Assembly: GCA_023431405.1 (NCBI GenBank)
Contig: JAEYVZ010000074.1
Span: 1-33,931, forward strand
Source of the DNA: Actinomycetes bacterium
GTDB taxonomy: Bacteria > Actinomycetota > Actinomycetes > Actinomycetales > Microbacteriaceae
Reading direction: 5' to 3'
Length of the DNA: 33,931 nucleotides
Shown: in pieces, positions 7,076-15,578 of the stretch
How the letters are laid out: each line of letters begins with the position of its first letter
How positions within the stretch are numbered: the first letter of the stretch is position 1
The notes under the pieces: generated by a model
Databases searched by the model: none
The model's input: the letters and a program-made list of their open reading frames with translations, nothing else
Told to the model about the DNA's origin: nothing
Position numbers and translations under genes: made by a program

Positions 7076-7146
7076 GTGCGGTCCTCCCGGTGGCGCCCGG
7101 TGCCACGACCCGGGCGCGCCGGGCGGCGCCGTGAGAGGATGGAGAG

Positions 7147-7815
7147 GTGAGCATGATCGGTGGGACCCCGCGGGAGCACGGCGAGAAGATCGCCGACTTC
7201 CCGTCGTACGACGCAGCACAGAAGGCCGTCTCCTCCCTCATCGCCTCCGAGATTCCGGCGAAGGACATCGCGATCGTCGGTCGCGGGCTCCGTTCCGTCG
7301 AGACCGTCACCGGGCGCCTCGGCTACGCGGCGGCTGCGCGCTCCGGCGCGATCAACGGCATCCTCCTCGGACTTCTCTTCTCCGCGATCTTCGTGCTCGG
7401 CACCCCGAACGCGGCCATCCAGCTGTTCGTCGGTGTGATGCTCGTGGGCATCGCCATCGGCATGCTGATGAGCCTCATCACCTACAGCGTGCTGCGCCGC
7501 CGTCGCGACTACACCTCGATCACACAGATCATCGCCGACCACTACGAGGTCACCGTGCTCTCGCGGTCGCTGGCACGCGCTCGTGACGTGCTGCGCGTGC
7601 CCGCAGCTCCGGCGGCGCGCCCCGCGCCCGATGTCGACCCGAGCATCCCGCCGCAGTATGGGGAACGCATCCTGCCCACCCCTCCCACCGAGGCGCCGGT
7701 ACCGCCCGCCACCGGGCCCGCGGCATCCCCGCTGCCCGATCCGGGCGCGGCTCCGCAGCCCGACGGCACGCAGCACCCGGGGGAGCAGCCGGGCGACCCG
7801 TCCCGCCGCCCGTGA
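7147..7815 (+). CDS. General-stress-like membrane protein (YflT-type N-terminus)
   Basis: A 222-residue protein. The N-terminal FPSYDAAQKAVSSLIASEIP with AKDIAIVGRGLRSVE matches the heat-induced stress protein YflT-type domain: 'sy.eA..av..L...g.p...i.vvg..l'. Two membrane segments follow (about 68-86 and 90-115, Gly/Ala-rich), then a basic patch RRRRDY and an unstructured Pro/Ala-rich tail of about 70 residues (152-222). The function is unknown; association with the divergent MgtE_N operon is conserved in actinobacteria as I recall (Rv1234 region). The start could be GTG 7147 or ATG 7153. GGAGAG lies six bases before the ATG, while a weak GAGGAT box lies six before the GTG. It overlaps the next gene by four bases (GTGA). 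Confidence 0.75.
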   Translation: MSMIGGTPREHGEKIADFPSYDAAQKAVSSLIASEIPAKDIAIVGRGLRSVETVTGRLGYAAAARSGAINGILLGLLFSAIFVLGTPNAAIQLFVGVMLVGIAIGMLMSLITYSVLRRRRDYTSITQIIADHYEVTVLSRSLARARDVLRVPAAPAARPAPDVDPSIPPQYGERILPTPPTEAPVPPATGPAASPLPDPGAAPQPDGTQHPGEQPGDPSRRP

Positions 7816-8501
7816 CAGAAGCGCGGGTGGACGGCATCCGTCGTCTCGCGCAGACCGTCGAGGTGCACGCTCCCCGCGGCGCCGTCGAGGTGCAGGCCAT
7901 CGCGAGCATTCCCGACCGTGCCGACACGATCATCGCGATCGCGCACGGCGCGGGCGCGGGCATGGCCCACCCCTTCCTCACAGGCCTCGCCGAAGAGCTG
8001 GCCGCTCGCGGGTACGCCACGGTGCGTTTCAACTTCCCCTACGTCGAAGCCGGGCGGAGGATGCCGGGGCCGGCGTCCCACGCGATCGCCACCTGGCAGG
8101 CGGTCGCCGAGGAATCGGGCCGACTGCTCCCGGGCGGACGGTTCGTCGCGGCGGGGAAGTCGTATGGCGGGCGGATGGCATCGATGGCAGCCGCGGACGG
8201 CACGATCTCGCCGTCGGCGCTGGTGTACCTCGGGTATCCGCTGCATCCGCCGGGGGAGCCCGACAAGCTGCGTTCGGAGCATCTCCCGCGCATCGCCGTG
8301 CCGCAGCTGTTCGTCGAGGGCGAGAACGACCCGTTCATCCAGCCCCGCGAGCAGTTCGATGAGGTCCTGGCAACCTGCCGGCGCGCGGACGTCGTGTGGG
8401 TGCAGGGCGGCGGGCATTCTTTCGAGGTCAAAGGGCGCAAGCGCGCGGCCGACGAGGTCGGCGCCTCCCTGGCCGCGCCGATCGCGGAGTGGCTCCGCTG
8501 A
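7812..8501 (+). CDS. Alpha/beta hydrolase, KANL3/Tex30-like family
   Basis: A 229-residue single-domain hydrolase. Motifs in order are the oxyanion region IAHGAGAGMAHPF (43-55), VRFNFPYVEAGRR (71-83), the nucleophile elbow GKSYGGR with Ser117, the acid in VEGENDPF (Asp173) and GGGHSF with His202. The 'HGAG.gm.hPf' and 'FNFPY' motifs are typical of the COG3571 group of predicted hydrolases; their substrate is not known. No signal peptide is seen, so it is cytoplasmic. It is translationally coupled to the stress-like protein through a GTGA overlap, suggesting a shared function, and converges with the GGT-family gene across 34 bases. Confidence 0.85.
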   Translation: MTEARVDGIRRLAQTVEVHAPRGAVEVQAIASIPDRADTIIAIAHGAGAGMAHPFLTGLAEELAARGYATVRFNFPYVEAGRRMPGPASHAIATWQAVAEESGRLLPGGRFVAAGKSYGGRMASMAAADGTISPSALVYLGYPLHPPGEPDKLRSEHLPRIAVPQLFVEGENDPFIQPREQFDEVLATCRRADVVWVQGGGHSFEVKGRKRAADEVGASLAAPIAEWLR

Positions 8502-8535
8502 CGCCGGTGCTGCTGCGGTCCTTCCCCTGCGGTGA

Positions 8536-10314
8536 TCAGCGTCCCGTGGCGTACCCTGACATGCCGCGGGCGTTCGCCGCCGCCCACAGCAGCGGACCGC
8601 CCACCGACCGCGCATGGTCGGTGCCCGTCGCCGAGAGACGGCCGAGCGACCATCCGCCCGTCACGGTGACCTCGTGTCCTCGGGCTCGAAGCTGTCCGAT
8701 GAAGTCGTCGCCCGCGCGATCTTCCACCGTGACGCCGGCCGCTTCCCAGGTCCGGGGCCAGAACGAATCGATCAGGGCCGTGGTGTGGAAGGTCGGCGCA
8801 TCGATCGCCTGCTGGGCGGAGTACCCGCCGGCGAGCATGCGCAGGAGCATCGGCAGCTGCCACTGATCCTGCTGATCGCCGCCCGGCGTGCCCATCGCGA
8901 ACGCGTCCTCACCGCCGACGACGAGGGTGGGTGAGAGCGTCGTGCGAGGGCGACGGCCGGGACGCAGGGCCGAGGGGGACTCCTCGTCGAGCCAGCACAT
9001 CTGCAGCCGTGTGCCCAGGCAGAAGCCCAGCGACGGCACCGTCGGCGACGACTGGAGCCAGCCGCCCGACGGAGTGACGGAGACGATGTTCCCCCACCGG
9101 TCGACGACATCGATGTGACAGGTGTCACCCCGCGTGGATCCGCGACGATCGACGGTGGGCTCGCCGGCATCCGCGCCGCGCACGGACGACGCTCGCAGCG
9201 GCGGCAGGAACGGCGTGCGACCGTCGGGGCGACCCGGGCGCCATTCGCGTGACGCCGTGTCGCCGATGAGGGCGCGGCGGGCGGCGAGATACGACGGGTC
9301 GAGCAACGGTGCAGCATCCACGCCGTCTCCGAAGTACGCGTCGCGATCGGCGAGGCAGAGCTTCAGCGTCTCGACGACGGTGTGCGCGCCGAGCGCCGTC
9401 GACGGGTCGAGCTGCGCATCCGGCAGGGGGTCGAGGATGCCGAGCGCCTGCAGCAGGGCGGGGCCTTGCGTCCACGTTCCGGCCTTGTACACCGTGCGCC
9501 CGCGGAAGGTCACCGACAGGGGCTCCTCGTAGCGGGCAGGAGGGTCGGCCAGATCATCCATGCGGAGGACGGCAGCGTGGTCGGTGCCCGTGGAATGCCG
9601 GTGCGGGACGCTCAGGAACTCCACTGCTGCGCGTAGCTCCACGCGCCACTGCGATCGGGCTGCGTCGACGGCGTGGGCCCGATCGCGATGCTCGGAGGCG
9701 GCCGCCACCAGGCGGCCCAGCACCGCGGCGTAGGCGGGGTTGCGGACGATGTCGCCCGCGTCGGGTGCGGTGCCGTGCGGCATCCACAGTGCGGCCGATG
9801 TCGGCCAGTGCTGGCGGAAGAGGTCGCCCACGCGCCCGATCGTCGCTGCCGCGGCGGCAAGGAGCGGGTGCCCGTCGCGGGCGTAGGCGATAGCCGGAGA
9901 GAGCACCTCTGCCGGTGTCAGCGTGCCGTGATCGCGCAGCAGGAGCAGCCACGCGTCGACCGCGGCCGGCACCGCCGCGGCGAGCCCGCCCGCCCCCGGC
10001 ACGAGGTCCAGGCCTTCCCCGCGGAGATGTCCGATCGTGGCGCCGGCGGGGGCGGGGCCCTGCCCCATCAGCACGGTGGGCTCGCCGCCCGCGGGGCGGA
10101 ACAGCCCGACGAGGTCGCCGCCCGGGCCGTTCAGGTGCGGTTCCACGACGTGGAGGACGAATCCCCCCGCCACGGCGGCGTCGAACGCGTTGCCGCCTCG
10201 CTCGAGCATCGCCTGGGCCGCGGCGCTGGCGAGCCAGTGCGTCGATGCGGCGAAGCCGAAAGCGCCCTCGAGCTGTGGGCGCGTGGTGAAGGGCGCAGGC
10301 GCGGTGTAGGTCAC
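8536..10314 (-). CDS. Gamma-glutamyltransferase family protein (Ntn hydrolase)
   Basis: A 592-residue member of the GGT family. The family's N-terminal pattern is clear: ASTHWLASAAAQAMLERGGN, then AFDAAVAGGFVLHVVEPHLN and GPGGDLVGLF (about 23-71). The expected autocleavage and nucleophile Thr is T398 in RGDTCHIDVVDRWGNIVSVT, which would split it into subunits of about 397 and 195 residues. Family members transfer or hydrolyse gamma-glutamyl groups or act as acylases. No signal peptide is present, so a cytoplasmic role is inferred. Start GTG 10314 overlaps the aminopeptidase stop codon (GTGA); the open frame extends seven codons further without a better start. Its pairing with an Xaa-Pro aminopeptidase suggests peptide or gamma-glutamyl compound turnover, but the substrate cannot be read from sequence. 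Confidence 0.87.
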   Translation of the reverse strand: MTYTAPAPFTTRPQLEGAFGFAASTHWLASAAAQAMLERGGNAFDAAVAGGFVLHVVEPHLNGPGGDLVGLFRPAGGEPTVLMGQGPAPAGATIGHLRGEGLDLVPGAGGLAAAVPAAVDAWLLLLRDHGTLTPAEVLSPAIAYARDGHPLLAAAAATIGRVGDLFRQHWPTSAALWMPHGTAPDAGDIVRNPAYAAVLGRLVAAASEHRDRAHAVDAARSQWRVELRAAVEFLSVPHRHSTGTDHAAVLRMDDLADPPARYEEPLSVTFRGRTVYKAGTWTQGPALLQALGILDPLPDAQLDPSTALGAHTVVETLKLCLADRDAYFGDGVDAAPLLDPSYLAARRALIGDTASREWRPGRPDGRTPFLPPLRASSVRGADAGEPTVDRRGSTRGDTCHIDVVDRWGNIVSVTPSGGWLQSSPTVPSLGFCLGTRLQMCWLDEESPSALRPGRRPRTTLSPTLVVGGEDAFAMGTPGGDQQDQWQLPMLLRMLAGGYSAQQAIDAPTFHTTALIDSFWPRTWEAAGVTVEDRAGDDFIGQLRARGHEVTVTGGWSLGRLSATGTDHARSVGGPLLWAAANARGMSGYATGR

Positions 10315-11762
10315 GCGGACAGCCGCGCGATCCACGCCTCGACCTCGTCGGCCGTGCGGGGGATGGCGGAGGAGAGGTTCACCGGTCCGTCCTCGGTCAG
10401 GAGGATGTCGTCTTCGATGCGCACACCGATGCCGCGGTACTCCTCCGGAACCGTCAGATCGTCGATCTGGAAGTACAGCCCGGGCTCGATCGTGAAGACC
10501 ATGCCCGGCTCCAGGACGCCGTCGTAGTACATCTCGCGGCGCGCCTGAGCGCAGTCGTGCACGTCGATCCCGAGATGGTGGCTGGTGCCGTGGACCATGT
10601 AGCGGCGATGCTGCCCACCCGTCTCCGGGTCGAGGGCGTCATCGGCGGCCACCGGCAGAAGCCCCCACTCCGCGACCCGTGCGGCGATGACGGTCATCGC
10701 CGCCTCGTGCACGGAACGGAACGTCACGCCGGGCCGGGCCGCGGCGAAGGCCGCGTCGGCGGCTTCGCGCACGGCCTCGTACACCCGCCGCTGGATGGGC
10801 GTGAATGTGCCCGACACCGGCAGGGTGCGGGTGATGTCGGCCGTGTACAGGCTGTCGATCTCGACACCGGCGTCGATGAGGATCAGGTCTCCGGGCACGA
10901 CGGCGCCGTCGTTGCGTGTCCAGTGCAGGTAGCACGCATGCGGGCCTGATGCGGCGATCGTGTCGTATCCCTCGCCGTTGCCTTCGATCCGAGCGCGGTG
11001 GTGGAAGATCCCCTCCACGGCCCGCTCTCCCCGGGGGGTCGCGATGATGCGGGGGAGGTCGGCCACGATGTCGTCGAACCCGCGCGCGGTCACCTCGACG
11101 GCGAGCTTCATCTGCTCGATCTCGTACTCATCCTTGACGAGGCGCATCTCCGACACGAAGCGCGTGAGGTCGGCATCCTCGTCGAGGGTGACGTCGCCGT
11201 CACGCGCTTCGAACGTGTCGATGTGCGCCGTCGCGATGCCGAGGTCGGCGGAGACGCCGGCCAGCGACGGACGCGGACCGATCCAGAACTCGCCGATCGA
11301 CGCATCGCTGTAGAACTCCGCCGTGGTGCGGTCGGCGCGCTCGCGCAGATAGAGGGTCACCTCGTGGCCGTCCTCGGTGGGCTCGAACAGGAGCACCGAG
11401 TCGGGAACGGCATCCGCGCCCCACCCGGTGAGGTGCGCGAAGGCCGAGTGGGCGCGGAACGGATAGTCGGTGTCGTTCGACCGCTGCTTCAGCGAGCCGG
11501 CGGGGATCACGACACGTCGGCCCGGGAAAGCCGCGGAGAGGGCGTCACGCCGGGCGGCGGCGTAGGGTGCCTGCGGCCTTTCGACAGGCGCGCCCTCCGG
11601 GCGCTCGGCCCACCCGGTGGAGATCGTCTCGAGGAAGCCCCGGGGGAACGGCTGGCGCCGGTTGGTGTTCTCCTGCGGCTCGGCGGGCGGTGCCGCAGCG
11701 TCTGTCGTGACCTTGCGGGAGTCCTCGGTCTCGGCGATCGTGTCGCTGTCGCGCGTGCTCAT
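10311..11762 (-). CDS. pepP: Xaa-Pro aminopeptidase (M24B, PepP-like)
   Basis: A 483-residue protein with an extra Ser/Pro/Gln-rich N-terminus of about 45 residues, an aminopeptidase-P N domain (about 65-195) and a pita-bread M24 domain (about 215-475). Dinuclear-metal ligands are all visible: D297 in LILIDAGVEIDS, D309 in TADITRTLPVSG, the His in HGTSHHLGIDVHD (about 395-396), E426 in FTIEPGLYF and E450 in VRIEDDILLT. It removes N-terminal residues before proline in the cytoplasm. First gene of the operon with the GGT-family gene. The ATG at 11762 is preceded at seven bases by GAGACT, a poor -10 variant, and more distantly by GGAGG, so the initiation mode is uncertain. Confidence 0.92.
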   Translation of the reverse strand: MSTRDSDTIAETEDSRKVTTDAAAPPAEPQENTNRRQPFPRGFLETISTGWAERPEGAPVERPQAPYAAARRDALSAAFPGRRVVIPAGSLKQRSNDTDYPFRAHSAFAHLTGWGADAVPDSVLLFEPTEDGHEVTLYLRERADRTTAEFYSDASIGEFWIGPRPSLAGVSADLGIATAHIDTFEARDGDVTLDEDADLTRFVSEMRLVKDEYEIEQMKLAVEVTARGFDDIVADLPRIIATPRGERAVEGIFHHRARIEGNGEGYDTIAASGPHACYLHWTRNDGAVVPGDLILIDAGVEIDSLYTADITRTLPVSGTFTPIQRRVYEAVREAADAAFAAARPGVTFRSVHEAAMTVIAARVAEWGLLPVAADDALDPETGGQHRRYMVHGTSHHLGIDVHDCAQARREMYYDGVLEPGMVFTIEPGLYFQIDDLTVPEEYRGIGVRIEDDILLTEDGPVNLSSAIPRTADEVEAWIARLSA

Positions 11763-11816
11763 GGCATCCAGTCTCGCACCTCCCGGCGCGGAGTGGACAG
11801 GCGCCGGGACCGCTGC

Positions 11817-12860
11817 TCAGCCGGAATCCCCGCTGCGCTCGTACTGCACCACGAGGGGTCGGTGATCGCTTCCCGACGACGCGTCGAGAGATCCGAGCAC
11901 GACGGATGCCGCGGGCTCCCAGGTGTCGGTCGCCATGACGTGGTCGATCGGGGCGCCCAGCAGCGGGGCCCATTCGGTCGACCACGTGCCGACTCCGCCG
12001 TTGCCCGTCTCGATCGCCGCGTCGCGGCAGCGGCCGAGTGTGCCGCCGTCGGTGCCGAGACGGTCCATGTGATCGACCGTCGCGTTGAAGTCACCCGCAA
12101 GGATGACGTCGTCGGCGGCGCACTGGTCGGCGATCCACTGGAGATCGGTGCGCCACGACTGCATCGCCGACTGGCGAGGGGCGACGCCGTGCACGGCCAC
12201 GACGATCGGGCCGTCGCCGTTGACCGGCATCGCGACGACGCTCGGAACCGATGACGTGTTGGTGGTGCCGTCGGAGGTGGAGTCGACGACGGCGTAGTCG
12301 CCGAGATCGGGGGAGATGAGGAGTGTCGTCGAGTTGGCATCCCAGTCGGGGTAGTCTTCGCGGTCGCCGAAGCTCTCATGGTGGGCCCACATCGGGTGGC
12401 CCATCTCCCGCATCGCGACGGCCACCTGTTTGCCGGCGTCGATCGTCGTCTCGGGGAGGGCGACGATGTCGGCCTCGATCGACACGGCCGTTCGCGCAAT
12501 GACGGCGGGATCGGTGGCGGCGCCCGCCGTGTTCCAGGTCATGACCCGCAGCGAAGAGTCGGTCTTGGCGGGCAGCGTGGACGATCCGGTGCCGCGCACG
12601 GCGAGGATCGCCACGTTCGCGCCGCACGCGATGAGTGAGACGAGAAGGATGGATGCCGCGAAGGCACGCAGGGTGCGGGCCAGACACAGGAGCAGTGCGA
12701 GCACGGCCAGCACCGCGAACGCGACCGCGAGGGGTCCGCGCAGGGAGACGATCTGCGCGACCGGGAACGTGCGCTCCAGCCGGAAGAACTGGGGCCACGT
12801 GACGATTGCCGCCGCTATCGCGAAAACGATCGTCGTCAGCACACCGAGCAATCGCAACAC
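11817..12860 (-). CDS. Membrane-anchored endonuclease/exonuclease/phosphatase-family protein
   Basis: A 347-residue protein with three N-terminal membrane helices (about 3-22, 40-62 and 66-89) followed by an EEP domain (about 103-342) that should face outside. The catalytic set is complete: N110 (RVMTWNTAG), E137 (VALPETTID), H224 (VAVHGVAP), D257 and N259 (LAGDFNATVDH), D306 (APIDHVMATD) and D332-H333 (SGSDHRPLVV). EEP enzymes are Mg-dependent phosphodiesterases or phosphatases acting on nucleic acids, lipids or sugars; the substrate here is unknown. A secreted or membrane-bound nuclease is plausible. The GTG start has TAGAGT seven bases upstream. The gene is divergent from the PHP-domain gene. 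Confidence 0.9.
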   Translation of the reverse strand: MLRLLGVLTTIVFAIAAAIVTWPQFFRLERTFPVAQIVSLRGPLAVAFAVLAVLALLLCLARTLRAFAASILLVSLIACGANVAILAVRGTGSSTLPAKTDSSLRVMTWNTAGAATDPAVIARTAVSIEADIVALPETTIDAGKQVAVAMREMGHPMWAHHESFGDREDYPDWDANSTTLLISPDLGDYAVVDSTSDGTTNTSSVPSVVAMPVNGDGPIVVAVHGVAPRQSAMQSWRTDLQWIADQCAADDVILAGDFNATVDHMDRLGTDGGTLGRCRDAAIETGNGGVGTWSTEWAPLLGAPIDHVMATDTWEPAASVVLGSLDASSGSDHRPLVVQYERSGDSG

Positions 12861-12867
12861 GTCGCCG

Positions 12868-12873
12868 ACTCTA
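12868..12873 (-). promoter_or_regulatory. -10 element of the EEP gene, leaderless
   Basis: TAGAGT on the minus strand, seven bases before the GTG start at 12860. Confidence 0.55.
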
Positions 12874-12974
12874 TGACAGCAGTCTGGGAGTTGGCGGCAT
12901 CGGTGGAGGGGCCGTCGGCGGTGTCGTCATCGCCGGGGCGCGAGCGGCGTCGCGGGCCGGGGTGGAGACCGCGC

Positions 12975-12980
12975 TACGCT
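12975..12980 (+). promoter_or_regulatory. -10 element of the PHP gene, leaderless
   Basis: TACGCT lies six bases before ATG 12987, with no ribosome site between. It supports this start over an in-frame ATG at 12873. Confidence 0.6.
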
Positions 12981-12986
12981 CGGGAC

Positions 12987-13850
12987 ATGTCCGTGGCGTC
13001 GCAGAGGTTCTCCGGCCCGAGTGACCTGCACCTCCACTCCGATCACTCCGACGGCACCGAGCCGCCGGCGAAGGTGATGGCGTCCGCTCATCGCTTCGGG
13101 CTGCGCACCGTCGCCCTCACCGACCACGACACGACATCGGGGTGGGCCGAGGCCGCCGACGCGGCGACCTCGCTCGGCATGACGCTCCTTCCCGGGATGG
13201 AGCTGTCAGCGCGATACGAATGGCGCAGCGTTCATGTGCTCGCGTACCTGTTCGATCCCGACGATGCCGGACTGCGGGCACTCACCGAGCGCATCCGCGA
13301 TTCCCGCCTCACACGCGCGCGCGCCATGGCAGATCGCATCTCGCGCGACTACGACCTCGCATGGGACGACATCGTCGCCCAGACGGCGACGGGAGCCACC
13401 GTCGGAAGGCCCCACATCGCTGACGCGCTCGTGGCCAAAGGGCTGGTGCGCGACCGGGGAGAAGCGTTCGCCGACATCCTCCACCCCCGTGGCGACTATT
13501 ACGTCGACCTGTACGCGCCCGATCCGGTGGCCGCCGTCGCCGCGGTGACGGATGCCGGAGGGGTCGCGATCATCGCCCATCCGGCCGGGCGCGCAGGGCT
13601 CCCCGCGCAACTGACCGAGCGCATGCTCGACGCGGGACTGGCCGGCTACGAGCTGGGACACCGCGAGAATCAGGAGCCCGCGCTCGGACGGCTTCGGGAT
13701 CTCGCGCGGCGGCGGGACCTGATCGTCACAGGGTCCAGCGACTACCACGGACTCGGCAAGCCGAACACGCCGGGGGAGCACACGACATCCGACACGATGG
13801 TCGCCCGGATCATCGAGCGGGCGACGGGGAGCTCTCCGGTCTACCCCTGA
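12987..13850 (+). CDS. PHP-domain phosphoesterase (TrpH/RNase AM-like)
   Basis: A 287-residue PHP-family protein. Metal-binding motifs are DLHLHSDHSDG (H15, H17, D22), ALTDHDTTSG (H47, D48), LPGMELSARY (E72), VHVLAYLFD (H83), a HPAGR motif near residue 199 and SSDYHG near the end. The order and spacing match the TrpH/YciV group of 3'-phosphoadenosine or 3',5'-nucleotide phosphatases and 5'-to-3' exonucleases; activity on short RNA or pAp is inferred from the family. The start is set by the leaderless box at 12975; the open frame runs up to 12873, overlapping the EEP promoter, without homology. It converges with the DEAD-box gene across 41 bases. Confidence 0.88.
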   Translation: MSVASQRFSGPSDLHLHSDHSDGTEPPAKVMASAHRFGLRTVALTDHDTTSGWAEAADAATSLGMTLLPGMELSARYEWRSVHVLAYLFDPDDAGLRALTERIRDSRLTRARAMADRISRDYDLAWDDIVAQTATGATVGRPHIADALVAKGLVRDRGEAFADILHPRGDYYVDLYAPDPVAAVAAVTDAGGVAIIAHPAGRAGLPAQLTERMLDAGLAGYELGHRENQEPALGRLRDLARRRDLIVTGSSDYHGLGKPNTPGEHTTSDTMVARIIERATGSSPVYP

Positions 13851-13891
13851 GGCAGGAGGCTCGGTCGCTCACCGCGCAGCCGGCGCGTGCG

Positions 13892-15406
13892 TCAGGCGTT
13901 CGCGACGGGGGCGGCACCTGATCCGCCACGGCGACGACGGCGGCGGCGCGCGGGAGCCGGCTTGCCGTCGTGGTGCTCCTTGCCCGAGCCGTCGTGGGTG
14001 CCGGCGCCGTCCGCGCCACGGTCGGCCGAGGCGTCGCCTTCACCGGAGCTCGCCGGAGCGGATGCCTCGACGCCCTCCGCGAAGGTGGCACCGACGCGGC
14101 CCTCCTCCGAGGCGCTGCGACGGCGGCGACGGCGACGCGAGCCGCCCTCCGTGGTCCCTTCCGCGGCGGCGTCGGCGGCGCGCGCCGGGCGTTGCGTGCG
14201 CACGGTCTGCGTCTTGGGGGCGGTCGCGATGCGGCCCTTGGTGCCGGCGGGGATGTCGAGGTCTTCGTACAGGTGGGGACTGGAGGAGTACGTCTCGACG
14301 GGCTCGGGCTGGCCGAACTCGAGGGCGCGGTTGATGAGCGCCCACTTGTGCAGGTCTTCCCAGTCGACGAACGTCACGGCGATGCCCGTCTTGCCCGCGC
14401 GGCCGGTGCGACCGGCGCGGTGAAGGTAGGTCTTCTCGTCATCGGGGATCGTGTGGTTGATGACGTGCGTGACGTCGTCGACGTCGATCCCGCGAGCTGC
14501 CACGTCGGTGGCGATGAGGATGTCCTTCTTGCCGGCCTTGAAGGCGGCCATCGAGCGCTCGCGCGCTTCCTGGCTCATGTCGCCGTGAACCGCGCCGGCG
14601 TTGAAGCCGCGATCGTTGAGCTCGTCGACCAGCCGCTGCGCCGCCCGCTTCGTGCGCGTGAAGACGACGGTCTTCCCGCGGCCCTCGGCCTGCAGGATCC
14701 GCGCGATGACTTCGTCTTTGTCGAGCGAGTGGGCCCGGTAGACGAGGTGGCGGATGTTCGCCTGGGTGAGGCCTTCATCGGGGTCGGTGGCACGGATGTG
14801 GATCGGGTTCGACATGAAGCGTCGCGCCAGCGCGACGATCGGCCCGGGCATGGTCGCCGAGAACAGCTGCGTGTGACGTACCGGCGGGACCTTCGAGAAG
14901 ATCTTCTCGATGTCGGGCAGGAAGCCGAGGTCGAGCATCTTGTCGGCCTCGTCCAGCACCACCTCGGTGGCGTTCGACAGGTCGAGGAGACGCTGGTTGT
15001 TGAGGTCGATGAGGCGACCGGGTGTGCCGACCACGATCTGCGCTCCGGCCTTGAGCTGATCGATCTGACCCTCGTACGCCTTGCCGCCGTAGATCGCGAC
15101 GACGCTCGTGGAGCGGTTCGAGGTGAGCATGTCCATGTCTTCGTACACCTGCACGGCCAGTTCACGCGTGGGCACGACGATGAGCGCCTTCACGCCGGGC
15201 GCCGGATCGAGGCCCAGGCGCTGGACGACGGGGATGCCGAAGCCGAAGGTCTTGCCGGTGCCGGTCTTGGCCTGGCCGATGATGTCCTGCCCGGGCAGGC
15301 CGAGGGGAATCGTCTGCTCCTGGATGGGGAAGGCATCGATGATGCCCTTGGATGCCAGTGCATCCGCGATGTCCTGGTCGACGCCGAGTTCGACGAATGT
15401 CGTCAT
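13892..15406 (-). CDS. DEAD-box RNA helicase (RhlE-like) with Arg-rich tail
   Basis: A 504-residue helicase. Motifs in order are a Q motif (FPIQEQTIPLGL, Q29), motif I AKTGTGKT (46-53), Ia PTREL (79-83), GTPGR (127-131), DEAD (152-155), SAT (183-185), then VFTRTKR, IATDVAARGIDVDDV and HRAGRTGRAG in the second RecA domain. The tail after about 385 is disordered and carries two clusters of seven or more arginines, useful for RNA binding. Such enzymes remodel structured RNA in ribosome assembly, decay or cold adaptation. The M. tuberculosis counterpart is probably Rv3211 (rhlE), from memory. The ATG at 15406 begins the family homology (MTTFVELGVDQDI); the frame is open to 15604 but would run through the divergent promoter region. 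The start has only a weak ribosome site. Confidence 0.92.
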   Translation of the reverse strand: MTTFVELGVDQDIADALASKGIIDAFPIQEQTIPLGLPGQDIIGQAKTGTGKTFGFGIPVVQRLGLDPAPGVKALIVVPTRELAVQVYEDMDMLTSNRSTSVVAIYGGKAYEGQIDQLKAGAQIVVGTPGRLIDLNNQRLLDLSNATEVVLDEADKMLDLGFLPDIEKIFSKVPPVRHTQLFSATMPGPIVALARRFMSNPIHIRATDPDEGLTQANIRHLVYRAHSLDKDEVIARILQAEGRGKTVVFTRTKRAAQRLVDELNDRGFNAGAVHGDMSQEARERSMAAFKAGKKDILIATDVAARGIDVDDVTHVINHTIPDDEKTYLHRAGRTGRAGKTGIAVTFVDWEDLHKWALINRALEFGQPEPVETYSSSPHLYEDLDIPAGTKGRIATAPKTQTVRTQRPARAADAAAEGTTEGGSRRRRRRRSASEEGRVGATFAEGVEASAPASSGEGDASADRGADGAGTHDGSGKEHHDGKPAPARRRRRRRGGSGAAPVANA

Positions 15407-15507
15407 TTGTCCATGCCTGTCTGGCGGTGAGATGCCGCCCGTGTCGGGTCCACGCCCTCCACTCATCCGCAGGCGCGGGGTCCCGATCCATCGCCGGGAC
15501 GCCCACC

Positions 15508-15513
15508 AGCCTA
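15508..15513 (-). promoter_or_regulatory. Possible -10 element of the DEAD-box gene, long leader
   Basis: TAGGCT on the minus strand would start transcription near 15500 and leave a leader of about 95 bases before the ATG at 15406. Long leaders on DEAD-box genes are often regulatory. The 172-base gap 15407-15578 contains only this box and the divergent ferritin-like gene's promoter. Confidence 0.4.
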
Positions 15514-15565
15514 CCGGAGCGGGCCTGTGCGGACGGCGCGATGGGCGCGAGCGGCATGTCAGCCC

Positions 15566-15571
15566 TAGGCT
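15566..15571 (+). promoter_or_regulatory. -10 element of the ferritin-like gene, leaderless
   Basis: TAGGCT lies seven bases before GTG 15579, with no ribosome site. Confidence 0.55.
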
Positions 15572-15578
15572 GTACGAC

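Noticed and set aside
13970..15430. Open frame of 486 codons on the plus strand opposite the DEAD-box gene
   Set aside because: All DEAD-box motifs are on the minus strand; the plus frame shows no recognisable motif and has shadow composition.
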